From NCBI GenBank assembly GCA_964057225.1, contig OZ059897.1, positions 6,076,001 through 6,140,000 on the forward strand: a stretch of DNA of 64,000 bases, given 5' to 3'. Made by a program: the position numbers and the translations under genes. This stretch comes from Auanema rhodensis. Taxonomy: Eukaryota; Nematoda; Chromadorea; Rhabditida; Rhabditidae. Of this stretch, positions 47,798 through 59,768 are shown piece by piece (the stretch's first letter is position 1; each line of letters begins with the position of its first letter). A model generated the notes under the pieces. It was not told where the DNA came from. It worked only from the letters and a program-made list of their open reading frames with translations, and searched no databases.

Positions 47798-50015
47798 TTA
47801 TTGAGGCATCTCCTTAACAGGTCCATCACCATTAATAGCACGTTTGGTTCCGGAAACAATATCATCGATTCTGAGCAACATCACCTGAAAAAAAAGTATC
47901 ATAAGAAAAAGGAAATATAAAACTTACGGATGTTTCGACAGCGGTCTTCAGAACCTGAGATCTAACTGAGAGAGGGTCCCAAATGTTCAATTGATTCATG
48001 TCAGCCTAAATTTTCCTCAAATGAATACAAAAATTAAAAAAAAAAAAAACCAATTCTCCGGTTGTTCCATCAACTCCAAAAGTCCAGTTATTACTATCTT
48101 GAGCATGCTTTGCTCTGAGAGCAGTAAGCTGACGAATGGTGTTTCCACCACAGTTTTGGATCAAGGTACGAGGAATAACTTCCAAAGCGCGAGCGATAGC
48201 TTTGTAAGGCCACTGTCTGACTCCTTCGATAGTCTTACCCTTTTCAGAAATAGCCTACAAAGGATAAATTGAGAACCCTATTCTGTAAACACACTAACTT
48301 GGGCAAGGCTCATTTCAAGAGCTCCTCCTCCTGGTACAAGCTTGGGGTTAAGCATTATGTTGCGAACAACATGGAGGGCATCTTGAAGATTACGTTCAAC
48401 CTCATTGATAACATCCTTTGATGGACCTCTGAGGCAAACTGTACAGGCAGTAGTCTTTTCAGAAGTAACATAGGTGTAATATCTGAAAACATGACTTTAA
48501 ACATAAAATATATTTTCCAATTCTTACTCATCGGCAATTTTGGTGATTTCAAAGAGTTCGGCTTGAGTACCAACATCCTCTTCGCGGAGATCAGATGTGT
48601 CGTGAACAATACGAGCACCGCATACTCTAAAACAATCGAGAATAAGTAAAATAAAAAGATATTTTCGGTACCTAGCAAGACGGTTGTTATCAGTTTTTTT
48701 CAGGCGACGGAGAGCAGTAATTCCGGCTTTAAGTAAGAAGTGTTGAGCCAAATCAGAAATACCCTTTTCGGTGAATACAAGATCTGGCTTAAGTTTGATG
48801 ATTTCTTCGCATTGTTTACGGATAGATTCTTCTTCCTACAAGTAAAGTAAGCTCAAATTAATAAAATATCTTAATTGAGAAAACTATACCTGTTCAAGAA
48901 TCTTGCTAATATCATCCTCTCTGAGGACTTCAAGACTGGTCTGTGATTCTCCCTTTTTGTACTCGAGATTACAATCCAAAAGAACAATTCTAGGGTTTTC
49001 GATACGTCTCTTCATCTTAGCGTGAGTAACATCCTAAAATCATCATATATCAACATAAAAGCAAACTTAAAGTTACCTTGTTGAGGACGACTCCTTTAAT
49101 AACCTTACAATCTTCAATAGTTCCTCCTGGGATCTTCTCGATACGGCAGTATCTTTAAATAATGATTTTAAAATTCTAAATAATAAATATATACCTCTTA
49201 ATATCAATTTCCTTGTGTCCGTTGCTGTCAACACGAATAGTCTTAACAGCATCGAGGGCAATTTGAACAGCAAGATCCATCCATTTGCTCATCATCTTAG
49301 TTCCCAAGCAAGACTTTACAACAATAGCAGTCTAATGACACACAATAATATAATAGAAAAATGCAGATAACCCACCTCCTCATCATTATCAACGTTGATT
49401 GGTTTGCTGAACTTATTCTCAGCAAGTTCGATCATATCTTCAAGAGCTTGACGGTAAGCCTTAAAAGGGCATTAAAATTAATAATGTTTATAATAAAAAC
49501 CTGAATAATGATGGTTGGATGAATCTTCTGCTCGAGGAAAGGTTGAGCTTGAGACATAACTTCTCCAGCAAGAACAATCACAGAGGTAGTTCCATCTCCA
49601 GTTTCCTCATCCTAAATAAAAACATTCAGACAGAGCAGAATTACACTAAATACCTGGGTACGAGCAATCTCGATCATACTTTTGGCGGCTGGATGCTTAA
49701 CGGTAATTTCCCTATAAATAAAATAGATATTAGTAATATTCAGTTCTCAATATACCTAAGAATAGCATTTCCATCATTGGTCATTACAATTCCTCCCATG
49801 GGATCCATAAGCATTTTAAGCATAGCACGAGGTCCAAGACTTGTACGGATAACATCAGCAATGGTCTTTAATAAAATATCAACAATTTAAACATTATTTA
49901 GCAAAAAGTTACTTTGCAAGCAGTGATGTTTCCAACTTGAACCTGGTGTCCACTTTCCCGCTTAGTTCCCTGGCTGAGAACTATGATTGGCTGCTGTCCA
50001 CCTCCTCGCATCATG
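47798..50015 (-). CDS. cct-3: T-complex chaperonin subunit gamma (CCT3)
   Basis: Subunit of the eukaryotic cytosolic group II chaperonin that folds actin and tubulin. The start MMRGGGQQPIIVLSQGTKR is family-typical. Chaperonin landmarks: TIADVIRTSLGPRAM and LMDPMGGIVMTNDGNAIL (nucleotide site), the catalytic motif DEETGDGTTSVIVLAGE, the apical segment VLLDCNLEYKKGESQTS, VCGARIVHDTSDLREEDVG, the KTTACTVCLRGPSKDVINE strand, and PGGGALEMSLAQAI plus GGNTIRQLTALRAKH near the end. About 540 residues over about twelve exons. It divides a 617 bp divergent region with the gene to the right and precedes the TOG gene, whose product acts on tubulin, a CCT client. Confidence 0.98.
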
Positions 50016-50632
50016 ATTGCAACCTTAAATATATAGTAAAGATACAATTTTTATGTTATATTGTAAATATTATTGGAAGAAAACGACCAAGAATAAATAA
50101 CGAGTCGTTTAAAGAAGGGTAGTGGTAACTAAAGGGAGGAAGTCTCGAAAATTATGAACAATCCGCTCAGGACCCAAAATTTTTTTCCACTTTCAGCAGC
50201 TGGACGATTGATAACCATGCATTCCAAATTAATGAATAAATTTGAATAAATATTTCTTTTAAGTTTAATTGGTTATTATACTAATCTATACTCTGCTAAT
50301 TTCTAGATTAATTCTGATTTTTTGTTTAAACCCCTTGTTCGCATTGGTACTTTATTCCCTATGTTCAAACCCCGCCCACGCCGAATTACGCACATATCCT
50401 TATTTTTACTAACTTAGACTCATCAAAATCTTTAGTGGTTTTATGTCTAAAATTAAGTATTTTTAAAAATTTATATATCATTACATGAGAAATATAATGA
50501 ATTTCGTATTAACTTTTATTAGTTTTCGTTTGTTGTTTAAGTATAATATTTTAAATTCTACTTCAGGCTGTCCCCAGAAGAACTATTTATTTAATTTGGC
50601 ATCTTAGCCTGTATATATTTATATTATAATAT
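50016..50632. promoter_or_regulatory. divergent promoter region, CCT3 / unknown basic protein gene
   Basis: 617 bases between the two start codons. It includes CCCCGCCCACG (about 50377-50387), a GC/CACC-box-type sequence standing out in AT-rich DNA. No TATA box is clear. An ATATTATAATATATG run directly precedes the right-hand start. Confidence 0.45.
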
Positions 50633-52912
50633 ATGTACCGACCATATATCACATATAACGGTATCAAAAGTTTTTGGTAAATTATTATTTTTTTTATTTT
50701 AAGATAGATATATTGCATATGACCACTTCCGCCGTGATTTGTCTCCACGTTACAATGATATCAACGTAAATAGATTTCTGTCGTAGTAAAACATCTAAGT
50801 ATTCTTATATCAGAGATATGATTCGGGATTTTCTGAAAGTGGACCATATTACCAACCAGGGCCGAGCAATGATCGACTTGTAACCTTTGCTCCGGGTAAG
50901 ATTATGTAAGTATCTTAATGTCTAGTAATTATTCCATTTTAGATCCCTGGGCTCAGGATTATTATCAAACTTCTCGTGATCGTGTAAGGAGTAGTAACTG
51001 CTCGCCTGATTATGGCAGGAAATGTGAATCTCACAGACCGGAAAATCTTGAGTATTGCCGACCATTCCCTTCACTTGATATGCAGGTTTTTTCTTGAAAA
51101 CTATTTTTGCTTACAATCTATCTATTTTTCAGAGAGATAGTAGATATAGAAATTTTTATGAAACATCTGTAAATAATATGAACGAAGATTTTATATATCG
51201 CGATCGAATGTCAAACAGAAATTTGGGATCCAATTCGTATAATTTATCTGAATATAGAGAAGCTGATCAAGTACTACGCGCTCCTAGACCACCTCGCGAG
51301 AAGAAAATTAAAAAACCAAAGTCAAAGCTCGATGAAGAACTGTTCGTATTTATTTTACATCAAATCGATTATTCAATTTTTTGCAGTGATAACTCTCCAA
51401 AACAGAATAATCAAAAGTTGACTCCAGCTGCTAAACGAAGACGCAGAGTAAGTTGCTTTATCTGAAATTTGTAATTCTATTATCATACAGAGAAGAAGAA
51501 GAGAAAGGAGGTTACGAAAACGTGAAAAAAATGAGAAATCAAAAGATAAGACAAATAATGTTGAGGTGAGTATTCTCCTTTCAGTAATTACGGTTAATTC
51601 GGATGTTTTCCTAGTGTTCTGAGCTAAAACAACCTCGTAAGAAAAAGGAATCAGTTACGGTGGTAGGCAAGGAAAATGGATCTATGAAATATTCGAATAC
51701 TAAGGAAGCAAAAGTAGTATCGAAAATTAATAATCCTGAAAAAAAGAAGTCCCTTGAGAATGCTAAATCTGTTTCTCAAAAAAAGATAACTGCTCCCAAA
51801 GCCTCGAAAGAATCTAAGGCTGTTCAAACAACAAGCGTACCTCAAAATGCCAAGGAGTCGAATGGAAGTACATCCAGTCAACAACACGAAAAAAGTAAAA
51901 CTCAAGTCACCAAAGATGCATCAGCCAAGGATGGTGTGAAGGAGAAACGAAAAGCGGAGATATCGACGCAAAAATCTTCTGTTTCTAACTTGACAAATAC
52001 GTCATGTCCCAATGATGATAATGGCAGGCATATAACTAGAATTGTTAAGAATGCTAAGTTTGAAGATGTGCATCTTTTCCATCTTAAAGGAGCCGGAAAG
52101 ACATGGCAAAGACCCGACTCTAGGTTCAATCCTATTGCAACTCGCCAACCATTGAAAGGAAATCCATTTTCTTTTATACTTTCTCCACCACCACCTCCGC
52201 CACCTCCCCCTTCTTCTTCTTCGCTTCCTCAGTTTCCAGAACGGTAATTAGTAAAGTTTTTTTGTTTTATATGTTCTAGTTCATAGGGCTCAACAGCATA
52301 CATTCCAACAAAACCATTCGCAACTTCATTCAAGTTCAACAAATGCCATGTAATTTTTTAAATATGACAAATATATCATATAACTGAATATTTAGGTTCT
52401 CTAAGAATAACGACGGCGGTGTTGACGATTATGTAGAAAGTTTAAGCGATGTAGATGAAGATTGGAAAGAGGTTTTTCAATGCTAACTTCGTATGATTAA
52501 TTCAATTTATTTAGATTATGCAATTAGTCGATGACAAAGCACGAACTCCAAATTATCATAACCAGGAACCTAGGTGCTCTTCTGTAAATTGGACTCCTTC
52601 AGTGGAACAAGTAACCAATTTCGAAACTTATCATGTTTGGTTTATACTGTTACTATTGTACTTATCAAGTTTATTTAGAATTATATTGATGGATCTAGGA
52701 GACCTATGAATTCTTTTGCAACTTACTCTAATAATGATTTGTTTGATAACCAGACCAGCTTTAATGAGTATCCGGGCCAATATGCTCAATCTTTTAATGA
52801 GGTTTACAATCGATATTTGCTCATTTTTTACTTTTAATCATTTTAGTTACCTAGTCTTTCCTATATGGGTACTTCAAGCAGGGCGTTCAATGAAATCAAT
52901 AGACGATATTGA
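50633..52912 (+). CDS. unknown basic, disordered protein
   Basis: The ATG at 50633 opens a 28 nt first exon (MYRPYITYN) that joins in phase to RYIAYDHFRRDLSPRYND. The product is about 480 residues, about twelve exons. Parts in order: a Tyr/Arg/Asp/Ser-rich N-terminus; a basic KR cluster (PREKKIKKPKSK, KRRRR and following RRRRERRLRKR), strong nuclear-localisation signals; a Lys/Ser/Gln-rich linker; one compact, hydrophobic-containing block (GRHITRIVKNAKFEDVHLFH, then GAGKTWQRPDSRFNP), the best candidate for a conserved motif; a nine-proline run; Gln/His and acidic segments; and an Asn/Tyr/Ser-rich C-terminus ending EINRRY. No signal peptide or membrane segment. I recognise no family. It is likely nuclear, perhaps RNA-associated, by composition only. 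Confidence 0.7.
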
Positions 52913-53489
52913 TTAATTGTTGTATTAATGTACATACTCGAAGAAATTTGCCACTTGTTCCGTATGCATTATTGAACAGAATATGGATGCTTGCATAGAA
53001 AGTATTGCGAGATTAGTATTTTACTTTATCCTGGCTTCCGCTTTTGTTCAAGAAAAATATGTGAATAAGCACTAACTTTTTTTTATATCTTTGCTTCGTA
53101 TTTTTTTAGTTTCTGAAACATTTCCCGACACCTTCGGTACGCTCAACCTTTTTTTGATTTATGCGGTTCTCTTGCTATTAGTTATTGAGTTCGGTCGTCT
53201 TTGATAATCTGCCATGTTCTAAGAATAAGGCATGACAGGCGTTTTTGAAACTTTTATTATTTTTATTTTATAAACTCACGATTTTATTACCTAAGGCGAT
53301 TGAACTTGAGAAAGATTGAGAAAAGGGAACTTTGCACTAAACGGCAAAGTGGGCGGAGCTACTTTAGGTGGATGGTGGCTTTTTAATATATAAATTATTT
53401 TTTTTAATATGTTCTAAAATGTTTGTTTGTTTTTCGAACCCAGTTACCGATTTTCTTAATATCAAACATTATTTCTGAGTTATGTTTAG
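52913..53489. other. gap before MIC10
   Basis: 577 bases of 3' UTR and upstream DNA; GGGCGGAGC at about 53350-53358 is a GC-box-like sequence about 130 bases upstream of the MIC10 start. No gene seen. Confidence 0.45.
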
Positions 53490-53909
53490 ATGGTTCGTAG
53501 TGAGGACATTCTGGGAGAAAAGATTGACAGGTTTACTATAAATTTAAAAGTAGATAACTGATTTTGTTATTTAGATGCTTTGCTGATTCATTACTTAAAA
53601 TTACCGGAGGTGTCGCTATAGGAATCGTTGCTAGCGTTGCATTTTTTAAGGTTTCCTTTTATCCTTAACTATGAGAAATTCATTAAAATTTATAGGGACG
53701 TACCTTCCCTGTTTGGCTTGGATCTGGTGTTGGAATCGGAGCCGGATGGTCAAATTGCAGACACGATTTGGCTCAACCTACTCTTCTCCACGGCAAGAAA
53801 GTTCCAGTGGGTCAAGACACTGAGGTAATGTTGTATCTAGTAAATTGGTTCTTAATTTTTTGATTTCCAGGGAAAGCCTGCTTATAACATAGTTGTCGAG
53901 AAGATTTAA
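53490..53909 (+). CDS. mic10: MICOS complex subunit MIC10
   Basis: Small inner-membrane protein that oligomerises to bend cristae junctions. Four exons give about 97 residues. Landmarks: EDILGEKIDRCFADSLLKI (family N-terminus, with the conserved Cys), the first membrane hairpin arm GGVAIGIVASVAFF, a short basic turn KGRTFP, then the second arm with the glycine-zipper GSGVGIGAG, and SNCRHDLAQPTLLHGKKVP, the conserved tail. No cleaved presequence, as in other MIC10s. It lies between two plus-strand genes (577 and 360 bases away). An AATAAA at 53962-53967, 53 bases after the stop, is the probable poly(A) signal. Confidence 0.95.
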
Positions 53910-54269
53910 ATAGGACCGGTTGTATTTTGTTTTTTTTTGAAGATAGATTATAGTCAGATGTAATAAAGTATTACATAAAATTATTTCCTTTGACTTATTG
54001 TTCTTCACATAATTGTAACTTCAGTTTAAGATAAAGAATTGAACAGTTCATCTGTAATGATCGTGAATTTGTCCATTGTATTAAATACACTATTTTTTTT
54101 AAAATGGGTCTTGCGGCGATAATTGAAAAGAATATGTTGAAGATTGTGCATGGCGGATGGCTCATTTTAAGTTGAATTATTAGTGCTATCTGGTTATTAG
54201 TACTTTGACTAATTTAAGTGAATAAAAGGATTAAGCTTCAATTTAGATTTTAAAAAATCGGTTTAGGTA
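53910..54269. other. gap between MIC10 and the EVH1 gene
   Basis: 360 bases with the MIC10 poly(A) signal at 53962-53967. TTTAG immediately before the next ATG (54262-54266) could be a trans-splice acceptor. Compatible with an operon but not proof. Confidence 0.45.
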
Positions 54270-55768
54270 ATGCCGCTTCACCCCCGTGTAGTTAGGGCAG
54301 AGGTTGAAGATGTTTTAAGATCTGGAAGGTGTGCAATTTTTTTAATTAAAGTTATAATCAGGTGGTATCTTAGACTCCACAGGCTTGTATCAGTTCAAGC
54401 TCAAGTTTTCCATTTGATTGATTCCAAATGGGTGGAATTAACCTCTGAACCAATTTTAGTTCATTTGATTCACGACCAGTTAGAAGGCGTTGCAAAAATG
54501 CTCGCCGTTTGGCGGTTAAAGGTTTTTTTTACGTGTATTAAGTTCAACATTTCTGATTTCAGCTTGTCATTAATAACGTACCCGTGTCTTCAAATTTTAA
54601 TATTCATACTCCCTCTAAGAAATTTTTACAGTTTATTTGCAACAAGTTTGATAAGAACAGTGATATATATGGTTTTGGTTTTGCTGATTCCATTGAGATG
54701 GATTTAGTATGGCAACAGTCTTCATACTTAAACAAAACTTTTTTTTAGTTCAATCAGCAATTGATACGTATCAGGTCCGCTGCTATGGCTTCGCTCACAC
54801 CATCGTTTCATTTAGGCTCTAGTACGTAATTTAAAGGAACACTTTCATTATTTTTTTTTCAGATTCTTTACCTCAAACTCCAACTCGTCCTCACCGACGT
54901 GTTCTCTTTCCTCGTGCTAGTTATGAAGGAAGCTCTGCAGCTCCTACTAATTCAATATCTCCCCCATTCGGTTATATGGGCTCTCCTATGAGGAATATAC
55001 TTTCGAACTCGGATTCTACTAGCTCATTCCAATTAGAGGTATTTAAAAAACTTAATTATATGTGGTTTATAAGAAAATTAAGGAAACTGTGTCTAAAGAA
55101 GAACCTGCCAGCTTTTTTGGGTGAAAACTATTTAAATTTCTCAGTTATTTTAATAGTTTTAGTGATAGTCTCAATACTACTAGTTCCCGCTTAAATTCTT
55201 GTCAAGGATTGTATGAAGACAGCGGATGCACTTATTCAAATACATCTCAGGCATCTTAACTTTGTTACTTTCTATTTTGCTTAATATTCCTACAGATAAC
55301 TGACAGTCTACAGACTAATTCTTTCTTCGACAATCGTCCATACTGCGAGTCAACACCATTAGCTTCACCGAAACCTGGACTGGGCTTTAACAATGTTGAG
55401 AAGGTAGGAGCATGAAGATACCTGCTCTTTATTTCTGTATTACCAGATGTCGGACCTGTTTTCACAGTTTAAATTGAATGAACCAAACAATAATAACGTT
55501 GAAGAAGATGCAGGCGTAAGTGTTGTAGCTAGTTCAACTTTTTCATTATATTTGTTTTCTGATATTTCAGTGTTCCGTAGCTGAGAGAAGGCTAAGAGAC
55601 TTCATAACTTCTTTCGATATTTCGACTCCTACTTTTACTGATTTAACATACAACCTATTTAATACGGACGATATACCAACTAATAGTGCTGGTGCTATCG
55701 GTACACCTGTTAAAGGTAAAGGAGGTGTAGTGAATTTCAATTCAGAAGCCGATGTGGAGGTTAAATAA
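54270..55768 (+). CDS. EVH1/WH1-domain protein
   Basis: EVH1 domains bind proline-rich ligands in cytoskeletal and synaptic scaffolds. After MPLHPRVVRAEVEDVLRS, the domain runs about residues 30-130: SVQAQVFHLI, SKWVEL, VHLIHDQLEGVAKMLAVWRL, VINNVPVSSNFNIHTPSKKF, and the diagnostic DIYGFGFADSIEM. The order and the YGFGF strand fit Homer or Ena/VASP EVH1 domains, nearest by eye to Homer. The conserved ligand-binding Trp is not obvious at the usual place, so ligand binding is uncertain. The rest (about 250 residues) is Ser/Thr/Pro/Asn-rich and disordered; no coiled coil, EVH2 or Homer C-terminal zipper is seen. Joining the last three exons needs a GC-AG intron (about 55255-55295); without it the protein would stop at TAA within that segment. 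Stop at 55766-55768. Confidence 0.75.
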
Positions 55769-58700
55769 ATGAGCTCATTTTAGCTATTATACTGTAAGAT
55801 TATGATCTGTATTATTTTTTTTATTTTTCGTTATATGTTAGAACATGTTTATTTTGTTATTGATGTTAAATCAATAAATTCTTTGTAACAAATATGTTGA
55901 GATAGGAATACAACAGTATGGTTCAGTTAAGACAGCCATCATTAGATTCGGAATACATGAACAGGACCAACGAGATTAAGCGTATACAATATGTAAATAT
56001 TTTCATGATTTCACCATAATTTCTTAATTTTGTTGATTGTGCTCGTCACACATTTTTCAAATTTCTTCGTGTAACAAGGAAGCTAATTAATGTGAACTTA
56101 TAGCTGTCCTTTCCTAGTCAATCAAGGTAGTTTACCCTTTCTCTGCATTAAGTTGATCAAAATATGTCTTAGTCTGATAAAGTTTTTTCATTGTTTACAC
56201 CTTTGTTTTTATTGCATCAGAATTTGTACAAAGTGTGATGACATAGTGCTAATTACCTTACAGACAGAGTGCCATATGTGTATGTATCCAAATATTTTTC
56301 AAATCCCAATGTTCATTTGAACCCACTGCGCTACCTTAATTTTTATAATCTTAAAAAGAATGCTGAGGACAGAAATAAATAAGCATTATTCCACAACTCA
56401 ACTTAGGCTTTTCCTTTTTCATCATCTGTCACACCCTAATTTCGCTTTCAAAGCATGACAAGTTTTGTAATGTTTTTCTGTCCACAAAAGGAACGCGGAA
56501 TGTGCCTTTGGGCATGTCGTTCCAACTAATTATAGACAACGGGTAAGATCATTCCATGCATTATAGTGAATGCAGCTTAATCTGCGGTATTCTTGTTATG
56601 TCTTGAAGAGTTGAAGTAGTTTTGCTAGAGGTACTTATGGTTGTTCTATTGGTTTCGTCTTAGATCCAATCTACTAAGCTTTGAAATGAATCGAATTATC
56701 CCCTCATTTCTAAGTTCTTCCTTTTCTATAAATTGTCTTATTTATCTGTTTGAAAACTCGAAACAAAAAATCTGCTATCAGTTATAGACTAATGTGATTA
56801 GACGCTATCGTAAGAGCGCTCAAATTGATTTCAAATTCCTTGACACTTTCTCTTGAATACAATAGTTTTTCTTTGATACATTTATCAAATTGTTCAATGA
56901 TTTCTTTCATTGTTCAGAAAATCTTCCTAAGTTCCTGATTTGATTTTCCAATAATAGCTCAGGATTTTTCAATTCAGGTACTTTGGTTATCCTTCCTTAA
57001 TTTGCAAAACATTCCTTGAAATTAAGAATGGAACTTTTCTAATCAATTCTAAGAGAATTTGATTATTTGTCGTCTAGTTGTATATCCTTAAGGTTAGCAA
57101 ATTGACAAACATGATAGAGATCATGAGGTTTGAATCGATAAATGGTCGGGATATATTGTGGTTTAAGCTATCCTTAATACGGGAATGTGATATGCGATGA
57201 TTTGTAGTAGAAAAAAAGGAAAAAAATAAAAAGTTGAATAGAAGATTTAGATCTGATTATAGCTGAATGTAGGCGTTCCAAAAACAATTCTTAAAAAACC
57301 ATTTAGCGTTGTATTTCAAAAAAATACCCATAAATATTATAATCAAGGAACTAATAGAGAAATTAATGAAAAACAAGATACATTACGCTCATTTGGGTCG
57401 TAGAGGCATACCGTATAGAGATGCTAGCGAATGTCAACAATAATTCTTAGGATACTGTAGAAACTTTGGGGGCGTGGTTTCGCGCTCGTAGTGAAAAACA
57501 AGCAAATAGTTGTTGGAAACGTCTCAAATGATTCAAAGTGACCTGCTTGAGGTCAAGCATTAAGATCCCAACAAGATATTTGATTTTTAAATTGAATTCA
57601 GTCCAATTTCTAAGTTTGCTAAAGATCCATGTATTGTTGCTTGGATAGATACACGAGTATCCTCATGGTAATTGAGTATATCAATTCAGTTTCTTAAGCA
57701 GATGCTCATCTTATTTGTAATAGGCTGTTTCATAATGTATGAGAAGGGATGAGCATTGCATTTTACATTAGTATATCCATCTGTTGTCCTAAAGACTTCC
57801 CGGGGCACGGATTACAAATTTAGGGATGCTCACGAGAGGGGGTGGGTGAATATAGGGAGCGAGGGAGAAAAGAAGGTTTCTTTAGAATTTAACCTATTAC
57901 TCTTTGCATCAAAAAATGATAAATGAAGTAGAATCAGTGGAATCATTTCCAAAAAATCAAAGAATCATCGTCAACACCTAACGAAAAGGCATGTCGCTGG
58001 TATACACGCTAATAAGATTAGATGAAGACGCCATTACCAATTGCTGGCTGACACACTTCAGATTGTAGCAATAAGGCACAACGAACGTTCACCAATCAGG
58101 AATGACACCTGCAATTTCGGTAATATGTTTGAAGGCATGCACACCATACAAACCATCGTAAACAGGAATTCAAGTGACACTGAAATAACAATGTGTGAAT
58201 AAGAAGCTAAATGGCTAAAGTTCATGAGAAGTCACGTGGTCTCATGTTATTGTCAATCAGGAGTAAGTTCATGTGTTTCCTTCATCGTTTGAACTCATTT
58301 GCATCGTCATACTGGACATTCCAGCATAAAGTTGTGGACAATATTCTTTGTGTTTTGGATGAAGATTAGAAACCAAAGTTACTCCCCCTCTTACTTTAAA
58401 CACAGATCAGCAGAATCTCTTGTTGCATTGATGATTTTTTCAAACTATTATGTTTATATTCTAAAACTAATTTGTTGATGAATCAATGAATTATAATTGA
58501 TGACATGATAGCATTATATTTCTGAATTGTAAAATATTATGTTTTCCGGACAAAAGATCAATTCTAATTCATATTGGTACAAGTTTTTTGTAGTATAAAT
58601 CTTTTTTTTCAAAGCCTTATTATGTTGTACAGAAGATAAAAATAGCTTAGAAATGAGATAAATGTTCAGTCTTATCACATCTCATCATTCTATCAACTGT

Positions 58701-58791
58701 CTTTTCACGAATAAATTTTTATCATTCCTTTTCTAAATCTTTTTAGCTATCATTCCCTCTAAAATTTCTCTCGCATTTCCCTTTTCCCACA

Positions 58792-58794
<3 letters not shown>

Positions 58795-58827
<33 letters not shown>
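58795..58827. repeat. (CT)n microsatellite
   Basis: Sixteen CT units in a larger pyrimidine-rich stretch (58730-58840). Confidence 0.9.
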
Positions 58828-58831
<4 letters not shown>

Positions 58832-59760
58832 CTCTCTGTTTAATTGTTAGATCAGACTGTAAAATTCTATTAACTATTTCAGTTACACACATTTCTATAA
58901 ATAGAATTGCCAATGATTGGGTTTAGTTCTTGATCACAGCGACAACGTTATCATATAATTTACCCATTGTTCTATCTATCAGACAAGAAATAAAGCTTAT
59001 TATCCAAATACAATAAGATTATTATATAAGGAATACAAAAGAGTTAATGCCCTATGAATTACTTCAACACTTTCCTTTACCAGTACCCTCTCTCCACTAT
59101 ATTAACCTCCGATTTGTCCAAAAAACTGACCTCAACATGTATTTTTGCAATCATCGTATTGATACTTTGTCTGTGAAAAAAACAAATACTGTCCATAACT
59201 GGGCGTTAAGAAGTTACTTCAAAAGAAGAATTTTTTCTCTTAATGCTATCAATTAGTCAGACTAAAGAACACCGGTTTTCATTGATTTTTGAAGATTTTG
59301 TTATATCAACACACAAGTACGATACGTCGTCAGCGTCATATCTTCTATAGTCTGCATGCATTAACTGGTCTTCATTATCGCCTTCTTCAACTTTAATGGA
59401 AATACATGCAAATATAAAAAAATCTTTTTTTTTAATAATTTCCGCCATGTCTATACACGTTACTTAAGTAATATTTCAAAATTCAAAATTTAGATCACAC
59501 ATGTTGCACTATACCATTGTCAATATAGATTTTTTTTAAAGTGGAAACTCGTATCACTTGGCTAACCTCAGCGTCAAGGTGTGATTTGATACAATATCTA
59601 AATTTGTACTTAGATTTTAAGTTCTTGCTAAAAATAAAAAAAAAGAAACAAGTTGAGGATGTAGATGAGACAGAAAATTTCTTCTGCAAACAAAGAAATT
59701 GCACGATGGCCATTTTTGCGTTCTCATGATCACCATTGAATGCCGATTTTCATGTAATTC

Positions 59761-59768
59761 TGACGTCA
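59761..59768. promoter_or_regulatory. CRE palindrome TGACGTCA
   Basis: Perfect 8 bp cAMP-response-element palindrome, the class of site bound by CREB/ATF bZIP factors. Confidence 0.4.
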
